Source: Flavobacterium psychrophilum (GTDB taxonomy: Bacteria > Bacteroidota > Bacteroidia > Flavobacteriales > Flavobacteriaceae). From it: DNA of 12,922 bases. Positions 4,858 to 12,896 of this stretch are shown one piece after another; position 1 is the stretch's first letter; the number at the start of each line of letters is the position of its first letter. The stretch is taken from positions 1-12,922 of the forward strand of contig CAMAWK010000049.1 of assembly GCA_945861915.1 (NCBI GenBank), in the 5' to 3' direction. The position numbers and the translations under genes are program-made. Below the pieces are notes generated by a model. The model was not told where the DNA came from and ran no database searches. It saw only the letters and a program-made list of their open reading frames with translations.

Positions 4858-6702
4858 ATGCAATACCTGAAAATAGTTTTATTTTTCGCTTTCTTTAGCT
4901 TTCCTTTTACTAACGTTAGGGGACAAATTACTGTTGACGATACTAAAACAGCCACCGATTTAGTCTCCATTTTGACCAAAAGTAGTTCTTGTATTAGCGT
5001 TTCGGGTGAAATAGTAAGGGGTGATTCTTTTACACCAGGAAAAAACAGTTATGGCTATTTTAGTAAAGCTGGTAGTTCTTTTCCATTTGCAGAAGGAATC
5101 ATTTTAAGTTCAGGAAATGCGACAAGTTCCCCTGGACCTTTTGTTAGTAAAGACATAGGCGAAGGCGAATTTACTTGGTTAGGAGATTTAGATTTGAATC
5201 AAACATTAGGCATCAATAATTCTCGAAACGCAACGGTTTTAGAATTTGATTTTACTCCCCAAACCAACTTTATTAGTTTAAACTATATTTTTGCCTCCAA
5301 TGAATATCAATCCTATTTTTGTTCATACTCTGATGGATTTGCGTTTTTGATTAAAGAAAATATACCCGGAGCAGTCTATCAAAATTTAGCGGTCATTCCA
5401 GGAACTTCCGAACCTGTTTCTTCTGATAACATTCGTCCAAAAATTGATAAAATAAATGTAAATGGTACTGATTACCCCGGATGTCCAGCCTCAAACGAAG
5501 CCTATTTTAATGGTTACAATACTGCTTTAAGTCCAATAAATTTTAGTGGGCAAACTGTAGTGATGAAAGCACAGACCACCTTAGAAGCAGGGAAAAATTA
5601 CCATATCAAGTTAGTCATTGCCGATTCAAGAGGAGATAAAAACTACAACTCAGCTGTTTTTATTGAAGCAGGTAGTTTTTCTCCCAAAATAGATTTCGGA
5701 GCCGACCGGTTATTAGCCACCAACAACCCAGTTTGTGACGGAGATACTTTATTGATAGACACAAAATCACCTCCTACTTATACATACCAATGGTTTAAAG
5801 ACGGGTCATTGTCTCCAATTCCTGGCGAAACAAGTCCAACATATACAGCTTTAGATTCAGGAATTTATAAAGTAGAAGTAGATATAGGAACAGGATGTAT
5901 AATACTTGGTGAAATTAAAATTGAGTTTGCTCCACAACTCCTTTTAACGCCAGAAACTTTAGGAAAATGTGATGAAAACGGAACCGGAACAGCTACATTT
6001 GATTTGACAAAAGCAGAAACCGAAATTAAACGAAAAGACCCCAAAATAGCCAAAGTTGAGTTTTATGAAACTCAAACAGGAACAGTACTTTCAGATTTAA
6101 TTTTAAATCCAACCGCTTTTCAAAAAACAGTATCTGGAGACCTTGACATTTATTCAAAAGCAACCAGTATTTATGGTTGTATAGCTGAATCAACCGTTAC
6201 GCTTCAAACGTCGACAAGTATTAATACTCTAGGAATTGGCTCAACACCGATGGTAAATGATTTTTTAGGAAATAATAATTCCATTGAGTTAGTTGTTCCA
6301 ACTGCTGGCGGCCCTCTTGAATATTCGTTAGACGGTATAAATTATCAGGTTTCAAATGTGTTTACTAACTTATCCACAGGAAATTACACAGCCTTTATCA
6401 GAGAGACTACTACCTGTAATTTTAGTAGTTACCCAGTAAACATTTTAGATTACCCGCGCTATTTTACCCCAAACGATGACGGATATAATGATACTTGGGA
6501 AATAGAAAATTTAGATTTATTTCCAAAAGCCATAGTCTCTATTTTTGATCAATACGGAAAACTGCTAACACAAATAAATACCTTAAAAAATTCTTGGGAC
6601 GGAAAATACAATGGAATCAAAATGCCTTCTGATGATTACTGGTTTTCTATTGACTTTAGAGATGGTAAAATCGTGAAAGGGCATTTTACGCTTAAAAGAT
6701 AA
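4858..6702 (+). CDS. Secreted multidomain protein: choice-of-anchor L domain, Ig-like region, T9SS type B sorting domain
   Basis: 614 residues, probably exported by Sec and then by the type IX system to the surface or outside. A signal peptide spans about 1-22 (hydrophobic IVLFFAFFSFPF core, likely cut before Q23). Residues about 30-275 match the choice-of-anchor L domain: repeated SSGNA/GPF elements, an acidic LGDLDLN stretch, LEFDFTP, ASNEYQSYFC then SDGFAFLI, and a final LVIADSRGDKNYNSAVFIEAGSF. Residues about 290-357 look Ig/PKD-like (CDGDTLLI, YQWFKDG, SGIYKVEV). Residues about 365-450 form another beta-rich repeat (LGKCDENGTGTATFDLTKAE). The end, from YFTPNDDGYNDTW (535-547) through IFDQYGK, WDGKYNG and the basic KGHFTLKR, is the gliding-motility-associated C-terminal domain used as a T9SS type B signal. 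Likely role: adhesin or surface matrix protein. The ligand is unknown. It stands alone between a divergent and a convergent gene. Confidence 0.9.
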   Translation: MQYLKIVLFFAFFSFPFTNVRGQITVDDTKTATDLVSILTKSSSCISVSGEIVRGDSFTPGKNSYGYFSKAGSSFPFAEGIILSSGNATSSPGPFVSKDIGEGEFTWLGDLDLNQTLGINNSRNATVLEFDFTPQTNFISLNYIFASNEYQSYFCSYSDGFAFLIKENIPGAVYQNLAVIPGTSEPVSSDNIRPKIDKINVNGTDYPGCPASNEAYFNGYNTALSPINFSGQTVVMKAQTTLEAGKNYHIKLVIADSRGDKNYNSAVFIEAGSFSPKIDFGADRLLATNNPVCDGDTLLIDTKSPPTYTYQWFKDGSLSPIPGETSPTYTALDSGIYKVEVDIGTGCIILGEIKIEFAPQLLLTPETLGKCDENGTGTATFDLTKAETEIKRKDPKIAKVEFYETQTGTVLSDLILNPTAFQKTVSGDLDIYSKATSIYGCIAESTVTLQTSTSINTLGIGSTPMVNDFLGNNNSIELVVPTAGGPLEYSLDGINYQVSNVFTNLSTGNYTAFIRETTTCNFSSYPVNILDYPRYFTPNDDGYNDTWEIENLDLFPKAIVSIFDQYGKLLTQINTLKNSWDGKYNGIKMPSDDYWFSIDFRDGKIVKGHFTLKR

Positions 6703-6704
6703 AT

Positions 6705-6733
6705 AAAAAAACCACCTGTTTCCAGATGGTTTT
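6705..6733. terminator. Shared terminator between the convergent secreted-protein gene and typA
   Basis: Arms CCACCTG (6712-6718) and CAGATGG (6723-6729) are flanked by A and T runs. On the minus strand the RNA pairs completely (one U:G wobble) around a GAAA tetraloop and is followed by seven Us, so it is a strong terminator for typA. On the plus strand the same position is a C/A mismatch, weakening it for the secreted-protein gene. Confidence 0.8.
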
Positions 6734-6752
6734 AGTTGTATGAAAATTAGAT

Positions 6753-8549
6753 TTAGAATTTAAATCTTTTTCTATCGGTTTCTGTTAAATATATTTTTCT
6801 CAAACGAATACTTTTTGGAGTTACCTCTACATATTCGTCCTTTTGAATATATTCTAATGCTTCTTCTAATGAGAAAATAATCGGAGGAATGATTCGTGCT
6901 TTTTCATCATTTCCAGACGAACGAACGTTTGATTGTTTTTTCTCTTTGGTTACATTAACACACATATCATCGCCACGTGAATTTTCTCCAATTACCTGAC
7001 CTTCATAGATTTCGGCATTTGGTTCTACGAAGAATTTACCACGATCTTGTAATTTGTCGATAGAATAAGGAATCGCTTTTCCTTTTTCCATAGAAATTAA
7101 AGATCCTTTGTTACGTCCAGCAATTTCGCCTTTGTAAGGTTCGTATCCTATAAAACGGTGCGCCATAATTGCCTCACCCGCTGTTGCAGTTAATAATTGA
7201 TTACGCAATCCGATAATTCCACGAGATGGAATATTGAATTTTACAATCATACGTTCGCCTTTGGTTTCCATAGAAAGCATTTCTCCTTTACGAAGTGTAA
7301 CGAATTCTACCGCTCTTCCTGAAAGATTTTCTGGTAAATCGATGGTTAATTCCTCAATTGGCTCACATTTTTTACCATCAACTTCTTTGATAATAACTTG
7401 TGGTTGACCAATTTGCAATTCATATCCTTCTCTACGCATCGTTTCAATTAAAACCGATAAGTGCAAAACCCCACGACCAAAAACCATGAATTTATCAGCC
7501 GAATCAGTTTCGCCTAATTTCATAGCTAGATTTTTCTCTAATTCATTAGTCAAACGATCTCTAATGTGACGAGAAGTAACAAACTTACCTTCTTTTCCAA
7601 AAAATGGAGAATCATTGATGGTAAACAACATGCTCATCGTAGGCTCATCGATATCAATCGTTTTTAAGGCTTCTGGATTTTCATGATCGGCTACTGTATC
7701 GCCAATTTCAAATCCTTCGATTCCGATAATAGCACAAATATCGCCAGCAATTACTTCAGTTACTTTTTTACGACCCAATCCTTCAAAAGTGTGTAATTCT
7801 TTGATTCTTGATTTTGAAATAGTTCCGTCTCTTTTTACTAATGAAATTGGCATTCCTTCTTTCAAAACACCTCTTTCTAATCTTCCTATAGCAATTCGAC
7901 CTGTAAAAGCCGAGAAATCTAAAGAAGTAATCAACATTTGTGGAGTTCCTTCTGATACTTTTGGTGCAGGAACATTGTTGATAACCATATCTAATAATGG
8001 TTCTATATTATTGGTAATATTTTCCCAATGATCGGACATCCAGTTATTTTTTGCTGAACCATATACCGTTGGAAAATCCAACTGCCATTCTTCAGCGCCT
8101 AATTCAAACATCAAATCGAAAACTTTTTCATGTACTTCTTCTGGTGTACAGTTTTCTTTGTCCACTTTATTAATAACCACACAAGGTTTCAAACCTAAAT
8201 CAATTGCTTTTTGCAAAACAAAACGCGTTTGTGGCATCGGTCCTTCAAAAGCATCTACTAATAAGCAAACACCGTCTGCCATATTCAAAACACGTTCTAC
8301 CTCTCCACCAAAATCGGCGTGACCAGGTGTGTCAATAATATTAATTTTTGTTCCTTTATATACTACAGAAACATTTTTTGAAGTAATGGTAATTCCTCTT
8401 TCACGCTCTAAATCGTTGTTGTCAAGAATTAAATCACCTGTATTTTCGTTATCACGAAATAGTTGACAGTGATACATAATTTTATCAACCAAAGTAGTTT
8501 TACCGTGATCGACGTGGGCAATAATTGCAATGTTTCTAATAGCTTCCAT
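6753..8549 (-). CDS. typA: Translational GTPase TypA/BipA
   Basis: A ribosome-binding GTPase of the EF-G/LepA group, involved in ribosome assembly and stress adaptation, notably at low temperature. All G motifs are present: AHVDHGKT (G1, 11-18), GITIT (G2, 52-56), DTPGHADF (G3, 73-80), NKVD (G4, 127-130) and GSAK (G5). The EF-Tu-like domain II (beginning near MLITSLDFSAFTGRIAIGRL), the EF-G-like domain and the TypA-specific C-terminal part follow, ending in the basic RKIYLTETDRKRFKF. I place the start at the ATG 8549, giving 598 aa and the standard MEAIRNIAIIAHVDHG N-terminus. A TTG 21 bases upstream is in frame, but it is part of the promoter's -7 element and cannot be the start. Monocistronic, with its own promoter and terminator. 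Confidence 0.97.
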   Translation of the reverse strand: MEAIRNIAIIAHVDHGKTTLVDKIMYHCQLFRDNENTGDLILDNNDLERERGITITSKNVSVVYKGTKINIIDTPGHADFGGEVERVLNMADGVCLLVDAFEGPMPQTRFVLQKAIDLGLKPCVVINKVDKENCTPEEVHEKVFDLMFELGAEEWQLDFPTVYGSAKNNWMSDHWENITNNIEPLLDMVINNVPAPKVSEGTPQMLITSLDFSAFTGRIAIGRLERGVLKEGMPISLVKRDGTISKSRIKELHTFEGLGRKKVTEVIAGDICAIIGIEGFEIGDTVADHENPEALKTIDIDEPTMSMLFTINDSPFFGKEGKFVTSRHIRDRLTNELEKNLAMKLGETDSADKFMVFGRGVLHLSVLIETMRREGYELQIGQPQVIIKEVDGKKCEPIEELTIDLPENLSGRAVEFVTLRKGEMLSMETKGERMIVKFNIPSRGIIGLRNQLLTATAGEAIMAHRFIGYEPYKGEIAGRNKGSLISMEKGKAIPYSIDKLQDRGKFFVEPNAEIYEGQVIGENSRGDDMCVNVTKEKKQSNVRSSGNDEKARIIPPIIFSLEEALEYIQKDEYVEVTPKSIRLRKIYLTETDRKRFKF

Positions 8550-8567
8550 CTGTTTTTTTTGAGGTTG

Positions 8568-8600
8568 CAAAGGTACACTTTATTTTAATATAAAAAACAA
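8568..8600 (-). promoter_or_regulatory. Promoter of typA
   Basis: On the minus strand: TTG at 8600-8598, a 22-base spacer, then TACCTTTG at 8575-8568 (exact TAnnTTTG). The start should fall near 8561, giving a leader of about a dozen bases ending in an A-rich stretch before the ATG. Confidence 0.6.
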
Positions 8601-8607
8601 TTCAAAA

Positions 8608-8634
8608 TTGAATGGTTACAGTTTAATAACTTTG
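8608..8634 (+). promoter_or_regulatory. Promoter of the histidine kinase/response regulator operon
   Basis: TTG at 8608-8610, a 16-base spacer (slightly short), then TAACTTTG at 8627-8634, an exact -7 match. Transcription would start near 8641, giving a leader of about 67 bases. It is back to back with the typA promoter. A second TAnnTTTG at 8699-8706 abuts the start codon but has no -33 partner. Confidence 0.5.
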
Positions 8635-8707
8635 TATAATTATAACTTTATTATCACACAAGTTTATAAATCTAACAAAAAAATGCGAAATATTTTTTTA
8701 TATTTGG

Positions 8708-10414
8708 ATGATGAAAAACAAGAATCTCAAAACAGCACTTATATTTACCATTATCTCTCTTGCTGGGATGTTTTTCTGTCATTTTCTACTACAAAAATTT
8801 ACTATTGAGAGTAACTATTATTTAATCAAAGACATCCTATTCGTTTTAATCACAGGTGTAGTTATTAAATTAATTTTATCAAACAAAGAAGATCGTCATA
8901 ATAAAGTTTTCAAAAAACTCATTGATACTAATACCAAAATCACAGAATCGAACGAACGTTATGATATTGTTTCAAAAGCGACCAGCGATACCATTTGGGA
9001 TTGGAGAATTCAAGAAGATTATATTATTTGGAACAAAGGAATTGAAGATGTTTTTGGATATAAAAAAAATCAAGTAGGAAACAGTTCTACTTGGTGGTTT
9101 GATAACATTCATCCTGAAGATAGTATAAAAATGTCCGTACGATTATATTCGTTTTTAGAGCAACAAACAGAAAGATGGCAGGATCAATACAGGCTTAAAT
9201 GTGCTGACGGAACCTATAAATATGTATTAGATAGAGGTTTTATTGTGAAAGATGCAAATGGCAAATCTGTTAGGATGATTGGTGCTATTCAAGATATTAC
9301 AAAACAAAAAGAAGAAGAACAAAGACTAAAATTATTAGAAACCGTTATTACCAATACTCGAAATTCTATAATGATTACCGAACCCCTCGCTTTTGAAGGA
9401 AATATTCCAAAAATACTTTATGCTAATCCCGCATTTTATAAAATGACTGGATATGAAATAGACGAAATTATTGGAAAATCTCCAAGCTTATTTAACGGTC
9501 CAAATTCTAACGATAATCAGTATCAAAAATTAATTGAAGCTATTCAAGACCGAGCAGAGTGTGAGGTAGAAACTATAAGTTATAATAAAAACAAAGAAGA
9601 ATATTGGATAAACTTCTCAATGTTGCCTGTATTTAATATTGAAGACGAACTCACACACTGGATTTCGATTCAAAGAGATATTACCGAGGACAAAAAACAA
9701 CAGATTGAAAAAGAACAATTAATTCGTGAATTGACCAGAAACAACAAGGACTTACAGCAGTTCTCCTATATTACTTCTCATAATCTTAGAGCCCCATTGT
9801 CGAATTTAACTGGATTATTAAATTTACTTGAAGATATTACAATTGAAAATCCGGAACTGAAAGAGATACTAGATGGATTTAGTAAATCTACTCATTTATT
9901 AAACGATACAATTAGTGATCTAGTAAAAGTAATAGTGATAAAAGAAAATCCTGCTGTTCAAAAAGAATCTATAAATTTAAATGAAGTTTTTGAAAATATT
10001 TTTAGTCAATTAGATTTTCTCATTGGAATACATAAACCTATTTTAAAAATTGATTTTAAAAAAGCTCCTGTTTTTAATACTAATAAATCATATTTAGAGA
10101 GTATCTTATTAAATTTGCTCACAAATTCTTTAAAATACAGATCTTCAAAACACCCTTTAAAAATATCAATAACGTCTGAAAAGGTAAATGAAAACGTAGT
10201 TCTCATATTTAAAGATAACGGAATTGGAATTGATTTGGTTAGAAATAAAGATAAAATCTTTGGTTTATATCAAAGATTTCATAGTCATACCGAAGGCAAA
10301 GGACTAGGATTGTACTTGGTAAAATCGCAAGTCGAAGCCATGGGAGGAACGATAAATATCGAAAGTGAAGTTGACAAAGGAACTACATTCACAATTACAT
10401 TTAATAACAACTAA
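8708..10414 (+). CDS. Membrane-anchored sensor histidine kinase with two PAS domains
   Basis: 568 residues. Two hydrophobic segments (about 9-28 and 38-57) with a very short external loop place it in the inner membrane with essentially all sensing in the cytoplasm. The first PAS (about 84-200) is of the PAS_3 type (WDWRI, HPEDSIKM, YRLKCADGTYKYVLDRG, GAIQDIT). The second (about 208-328) is LOV-like (NPAFYKMTGY, GKSPSLFNGP, PVFN, IQRDIT), but the flavin-cysteine position is P259. A short coiled linker leads to the phosphoacceptor helix FSYITSHNLRAPLSN with H358. The ATPase domain shows N473 (N box, LLTNSLKYR), DNGIGID (503-509), FGLYQRF and GKGLGLYLV (530-538). All catalytic residues are present. 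ATG codons at 8708 and 8711 are both possible starts. The response-regulator gene follows after 2 bp and is surely its partner. The signal is unknown. Confidence 0.93.
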   Translation: MMKNKNLKTALIFTIISLAGMFFCHFLLQKFTIESNYYLIKDILFVLITGVVIKLILSNKEDRHNKVFKKLIDTNTKITESNERYDIVSKATSDTIWDWRIQEDYIIWNKGIEDVFGYKKNQVGNSSTWWFDNIHPEDSIKMSVRLYSFLEQQTERWQDQYRLKCADGTYKYVLDRGFIVKDANGKSVRMIGAIQDITKQKEEEQRLKLLETVITNTRNSIMITEPLAFEGNIPKILYANPAFYKMTGYEIDEIIGKSPSLFNGPNSNDNQYQKLIEAIQDRAECEVETISYNKNKEEYWINFSMLPVFNIEDELTHWISIQRDITEDKKQQIEKEQLIRELTRNNKDLQQFSYITSHNLRAPLSNLTGLLNLLEDITIENPELKEILDGFSKSTHLLNDTISDLVKVIVIKENPAVQKESINLNEVFENIFSQLDFLIGIHKPILKIDFKKAPVFNTNKSYLESILLNLLTNSLKYRSSKHPLKISITSEKVNENVVLIFKDNGIGIDLVRNKDKIFGLYQRFHSHTEGKGLGLYLVKSQVEAMGGTINIESEVDKGTTFTITFNNN

Positions 10415-10416
10415 AA

Positions 10417-10824
10417 ATGCTTGATAAAATTTTATGTGTAGATGATGATGCCATAACTTTAATGTTATGCAAAATGGTATTATCCAAAAATTCTTTTTCG
10501 AATGAAATTGTAACAGCAACAAACGGAGAAGAAGCACTTAATTATTTTAAGACGCTCAAAAAAATAATCTTAGAAACCCCTTCAACCAAAATACCACAAA
10601 TGATTTTTTTAGATTTAAACATGCCTGTCATGGGAGGTTGGGAATTTCTAGATCATTTTAATAGTGAAGAATTTTTAGATTTCAATTCTATAAAAACTAT
10701 AATTCTATCCTCAACAGTTGACCCTGCAGATCTTGAAAAATCAAAAAAATACCCAATGGTTATTGATTTTCTATCAAAGCCTATTTCAAAAGAAATGCTT
10801 GAATATCTTAAAACAAAAATTTAA
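10417..10824 (+). CDS. Single-domain response regulator (CheY-like receiver)
   Basis: 135 residues consisting only of a receiver domain; no DNA-binding or enzyme output domain. Acidic pocket D9-D10-D11 (CVDDD), phosphoacceptor D66 in FLDLNMPVMGGWEFL, switch S99/T100 in ILSST, and conserved K121 in FLSKPIS are all in place. Start ATG 10417 is 2 bases after the kinase stop, so the pair is translationally coupled. A single-domain regulator must act by protein contact or as a phosphorelay intermediate; the target is not in this window. A slightly long loop between beta-2 and beta-3 (KTLKKIILETPSTKI) is common in Bacteroidetes receivers of this type. A perfect terminator follows at once. Confidence 0.93.
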   Translation: MLDKILCVDDDAITLMLCKMVLSKNSFSNEIVTATNGEEALNYFKTLKKIILETPSTKIPQMIFLDLNMPVMGGWEFLDHFNSEEFLDFNSIKTIILSSTVDPADLEKSKKYPMVIDFLSKPISKEMLEYLKTKI

Positions 10825-10829
10825 TCCAT

Positions 10830-10863
10830 AAAAAAAGTCTCAATTTCCATTGAGACTTTTTTT
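10830..10863. terminator. Perfect bidirectional terminator between the response regulator and rpsT
   Basis: A7-GTCTCAAT (10830-10844), loop TTCC, ATTGAGAC-T7 (10849-10863). The arms are exact reverse complements, and each strand ends in a T7 tract, so it serves both convergent transcripts. Confidence 0.93.
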
Positions 10864-10881
10864 ATACTTACTAAATTAGTA

Positions 10882-11133
10882 TTACAATTTAGCTACGTGT
10901 TTTGTTAGCTTCGATTTTAAATTCGAAGCTTTGTTATCATGTATGATATTCTTTTTAGCCAATTTGTCAATCATAGAAATTACACTTGACAATTTTGCAG
11001 AAGCATCTGCTTTATCAGTAGCTATTCTTATTGCTTTGATGGCATTACGAGTAGTTTTGTGCTGATATCTATTTAAGACTCTTTTTTTATCGTTGCTTCT
11101 AATTCTTTTTAAAGCTGACTTGTGATTTGCCAT
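10882..11133 (-). CDS. rpsT: 30S ribosomal protein S20
   Basis: 83 residues, highly basic and helical, starting MANHKSALKRIRSNDKKR, the signature N-terminus of S20. This primary-binding protein of the small subunit contacts 16S rRNA near the 5' domain and helix 44. The length is normal (S20 is usually 82-90). It lies 33 bases downstream of tRNA-Glu on the same strand with no terminator between and no separate promoter that I can see, so it is probably read from the tRNA promoter and released by processing of the tRNA 3' end. The leader is short and A-rich. The shared terminator at 10830-10863 ends the unit. Confidence 0.97.
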   Translation of the reverse strand: MANHKSALKRIRSNDKKRVLNRYQHKTTRNAIKAIRIATDKADASAKLSSVISMIDKLAKKNIIHDNKASNLKSKLTKHVAKL

Positions 11134-11166
11134 TTTCTTTCTTATTTTTTTAAATTCTAATTTTTG

Positions 11167-11238
11167 TAGTCCCTGGGGGAATCGAACCCCCCTTACCAGG
11201 ATGAAAACCTGGCGTCCTAACCGATAGACGAAGGGACC
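11167..11238 (-). tRNA. tRNA-Glu (anticodon UUC)
   Basis: The minus strand reads GGTCCCT at the 5' end, pairing with AGGGACT at the 3' end, with A as discriminator base. The anticodon stem is CCAGG/CCTGG with loop TTTTCAT, placing TTC at positions 34-36. The T arm is GGGGG-TTCGATT-CCCCC. The D arm is recognisable (GTCTATCGGTTAGGAC). CCA is not encoded and must be added after transcription. The 72-base length is normal for tRNA-Glu. Confidence 0.97.
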
Positions 11239-11258
11239 TTATTTCTCTAATGCGGATG

Positions 11259-11288
11259 CAAAAATACAACTATTTTTTAGACGTACAA
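11259..11288 (-). promoter_or_regulatory. Promoter of tRNA-Glu (and probably rpsT)
   Basis: On the minus strand: TTG (11288-11286), a 19-base spacer, TATTTTTG (11266-11259). This is one of the best matches to the Bacteroidetes consensus in the window and lies 20 bases before the tRNA 5' end. Confidence 0.7.
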
Positions 11289-11316
11289 TAGTAGAAGTAA
11301 AAAAAATATTTTTTTT

Positions 11317-12795
11317 TTAATATGCCTTTGCAAATAAGACCCTTCCAATAGATTTTTTTCCAGTAAAAACACAAGCTCCAGCCTGTTCCACCCTATCTAA
11401 AGGAACACATCTTATGGTGGCTTTAGTCAGGTTCTTAATTTTTTCTTCCGTTTCGGCAGTTCCATCCCAATGAGCGGACAAAAACCCACCTTTACTTTCT
11501 AAAACCGCTTCAAACTCTTCAAAACTATTTACTTCAGTAATATGAGTTTCTCTGTAATCTAATGCTTTATTGAATAAATCCTTTTGAATTTGTCCTAATA
11601 AATTTTGAATATAATTGGTAATTCCTTCTTTAGCAACTGTTTCTTTTGTCAAAGTGTCTCTTCTGGCAATTTCAAAAGTTCCGTTCTCAATGTCTTTTGG
11701 TCCAATTGCCATTCGAACAGGAACACCTTTCAATTCCCATTCTGCAAATTTAAATCCTGGTTTTTGAGTAGTTCTATCGTCATATTTTACAGATATATGT
11801 AACTTTTTCAACTCTGAAACCAAAACAGCTACTTCATTTGAGATAGCTTCTAATTGTTCGTCACTTTTATAAATAGGAACAATAACCACCTGAATGGGTG
11901 CTAAATTTGGAGGCAAAACCAATCCCTGATCGTCTGAATGTGTCATGACCAAAGCCCCCATTAATCGGGTCGAAACACCCCAGGATGTTCCCCAAACATA
12001 ATCTTGTTTTCCTTCAGCATTCGCAAATTTCACATCAAAAGCTTTAGCAAAGTTCTGACCTAAAAAATGAGACGTTCCCGCTTGCAACGCTTTTCCATCT
12101 TGCATTAAAGCCTCAATACAATAGGTTTCTTCGGCTCCAGCAAAACGCTCCGATTCAGTTTTCAATCCTTTTATTACTGGAATTGCCATAAAATTTTGAG
12201 CGAAATCAGCATACACCTGCATCATTTTTTCAGATTCCTCAATTGCTTCTTGTTTTGTAGCATGCGCTGTGTGTCCTTCTTGCCATAAAAATTCGGCTGT
12301 ACGCAAAAATAAACGAGTACGCATTTCCCATCGAACTACATTTGCCCATTGATTAATCAAAAGAGGCAAATCACGATATGATTGCACCCATCCTTTGTAA
12401 GTTGACCAAATTATAGCTTCACTGGTCGGACGAACTATTAATTCCTCTTCTAATTTAGCGTTCGGATCTACTATTAATTTTCCAGCATTATCAGGATCAT
12501 TTTTCAATCTATAATGGGTTACAACAGCACATTCTTTAGCAAAACCTTCCGCATTTTTTTCCTCTGCTTCAAACATGCTTTTTGGAACAAATAGCGGAAA
12601 ATAAGCATTTTGATGTCCTGTTTCTTTAAACATTCTATCTAACTCTGCTTGCATTTTTTCCCAAATAGCATAACCATACGGTTTGATAACCATACAGCCT
12701 CTAACTCCTGAATTTTCGGCTAAATCCGCCTTTACAACCAGTTCGTTATACCATTTCGAATAATCTTCTGCTCGTGATGTAAGGTTCTTGCTCAT
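11317..12795 (-). CDS. proS: Prolyl-tRNA synthetase, short (archaeal/eukaryotic-like) form
   Basis: Class II synthetase that charges tRNA-Pro. 492 residues. The class II signatures are clear: motif 2 region RPTSEAIIW (122-130) and RWEMRTR with [14 protein letters not shown] (155-178), proline-pocket block TSHFLGQNF (241-249), and motif 3 around [20 protein letters not shown] (269-288). An anticodon-binding domain starts near [11 protein letters not shown], followed by a C-terminal extension ending GRVLFAKAY. It lacks the roughly 180-residue editing insertion between motifs 2 and 3 found in the long bacterial ProRS, and belongs to the short type with a C-terminal domain and conserved final tyrosine. 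This is usual for Bacteroidetes. The start ATG 12795 gives the expected [19 protein letters not shown]-terminus. It has its own promoter. A weak A/T hairpin lies between it and the tRNA gene, so some read-through is possible. Confidence 0.97.
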   Translation of the reverse strand: MSKNLTSRAEDYSKWYNELVVKADLAENSGVRGCMVIKPYGYAIWEKMQAELDRMFKETGHQNAYFPLFVPKSMFEAEEKNAEGFAKECAVVTHYRLKNDPDNAGKLIVDPNAKLEEELIVRPTSEAIIWSTYKGWVQSYRDLPLLINQWANVVRWEMRTRLFLRTAEFLWQEGHTAHATKQEAIEESEKMMQVYADFAQNFMAIPVIKGLKTESERFAGAEETYCIEALMQDGKALQAGTSHFLGQNFAKAFDVKFANAEGKQDYVWGTSWGVSTRLMGALVMTHSDDQGLVLPPNLAPIQVVIVPIYKSDEQLEAISNEVAVLVSELKKLHISVKYDDRTTQKPGFKFAEWELKGVPVRMAIGPKDIENGTFEIARRDTLTKETVAKEGITNYIQNLLGQIQKDLFNKALDYRETHITEVNSFEEFEAVLESKGGFLSAHWDGTAETEEKIKNLTKATIRCVPLDRVEQAGACVFTGKKSIGRVLFAKAY

Positions 12796-12848
12796 ATTGA
12801 ATAGTTTGGCACAAATTTTGTAATTATTTTTTTAATTAAAAAGTCACG

Positions 12849-12879
12849 CAAAACTAACTATTTTTGTAATGTGCAACAA
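12849..12879 (-). promoter_or_regulatory. Promoter of proS
   Basis: On the minus strand two adjacent TTG triplets (12879-12877 and 12876-12874) precede TAGTTTTG (12856-12849), an exact TAnnTTTG, with spacers of 20 or 17. The start should be near 12842, giving a leader of about 45 bases. Confidence 0.6.
12859..12866 (+). promoter_or_regulatory. Possible -7 element of the divergent plus-strand gene
   Basis: TATTTTTG matches TAnnTTTG and lies 30 bases before the ATG at 12897. It partly overlaps the proS promoter on the other strand, so the two could compete. No well-spaced TTG -33 is visible. Confidence 0.35.
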
Positions 12880-12896
12880 TAAAAAAATCTATTGAT

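Noticed and set aside
8550..8570. A TTG start seven codons upstream of typA, giving an N-terminus MQPQKKQMEAIRN
   Set aside because: The TTG is the 3' end of the TACCTTTG -7 promoter element, so it would not be in the transcript. The ATG at 8549 gives the standard TypA N-terminus.
8608..8808. A 66-codon frame overlapping the start of the histidine kinase
   Set aside because: It overlaps the kinase promoter and N-terminal membrane segment in another frame, and its protein is low in information and resembles nothing. The kinase frame is certain.
11284..11316. The A/T hairpin (AAAAAATATTTTTT type) downstream of proS as a real terminator
   Set aside because: Its stem is only A:T pairs, so it is too unstable to call, although the T-rich run might still slow polymerase.
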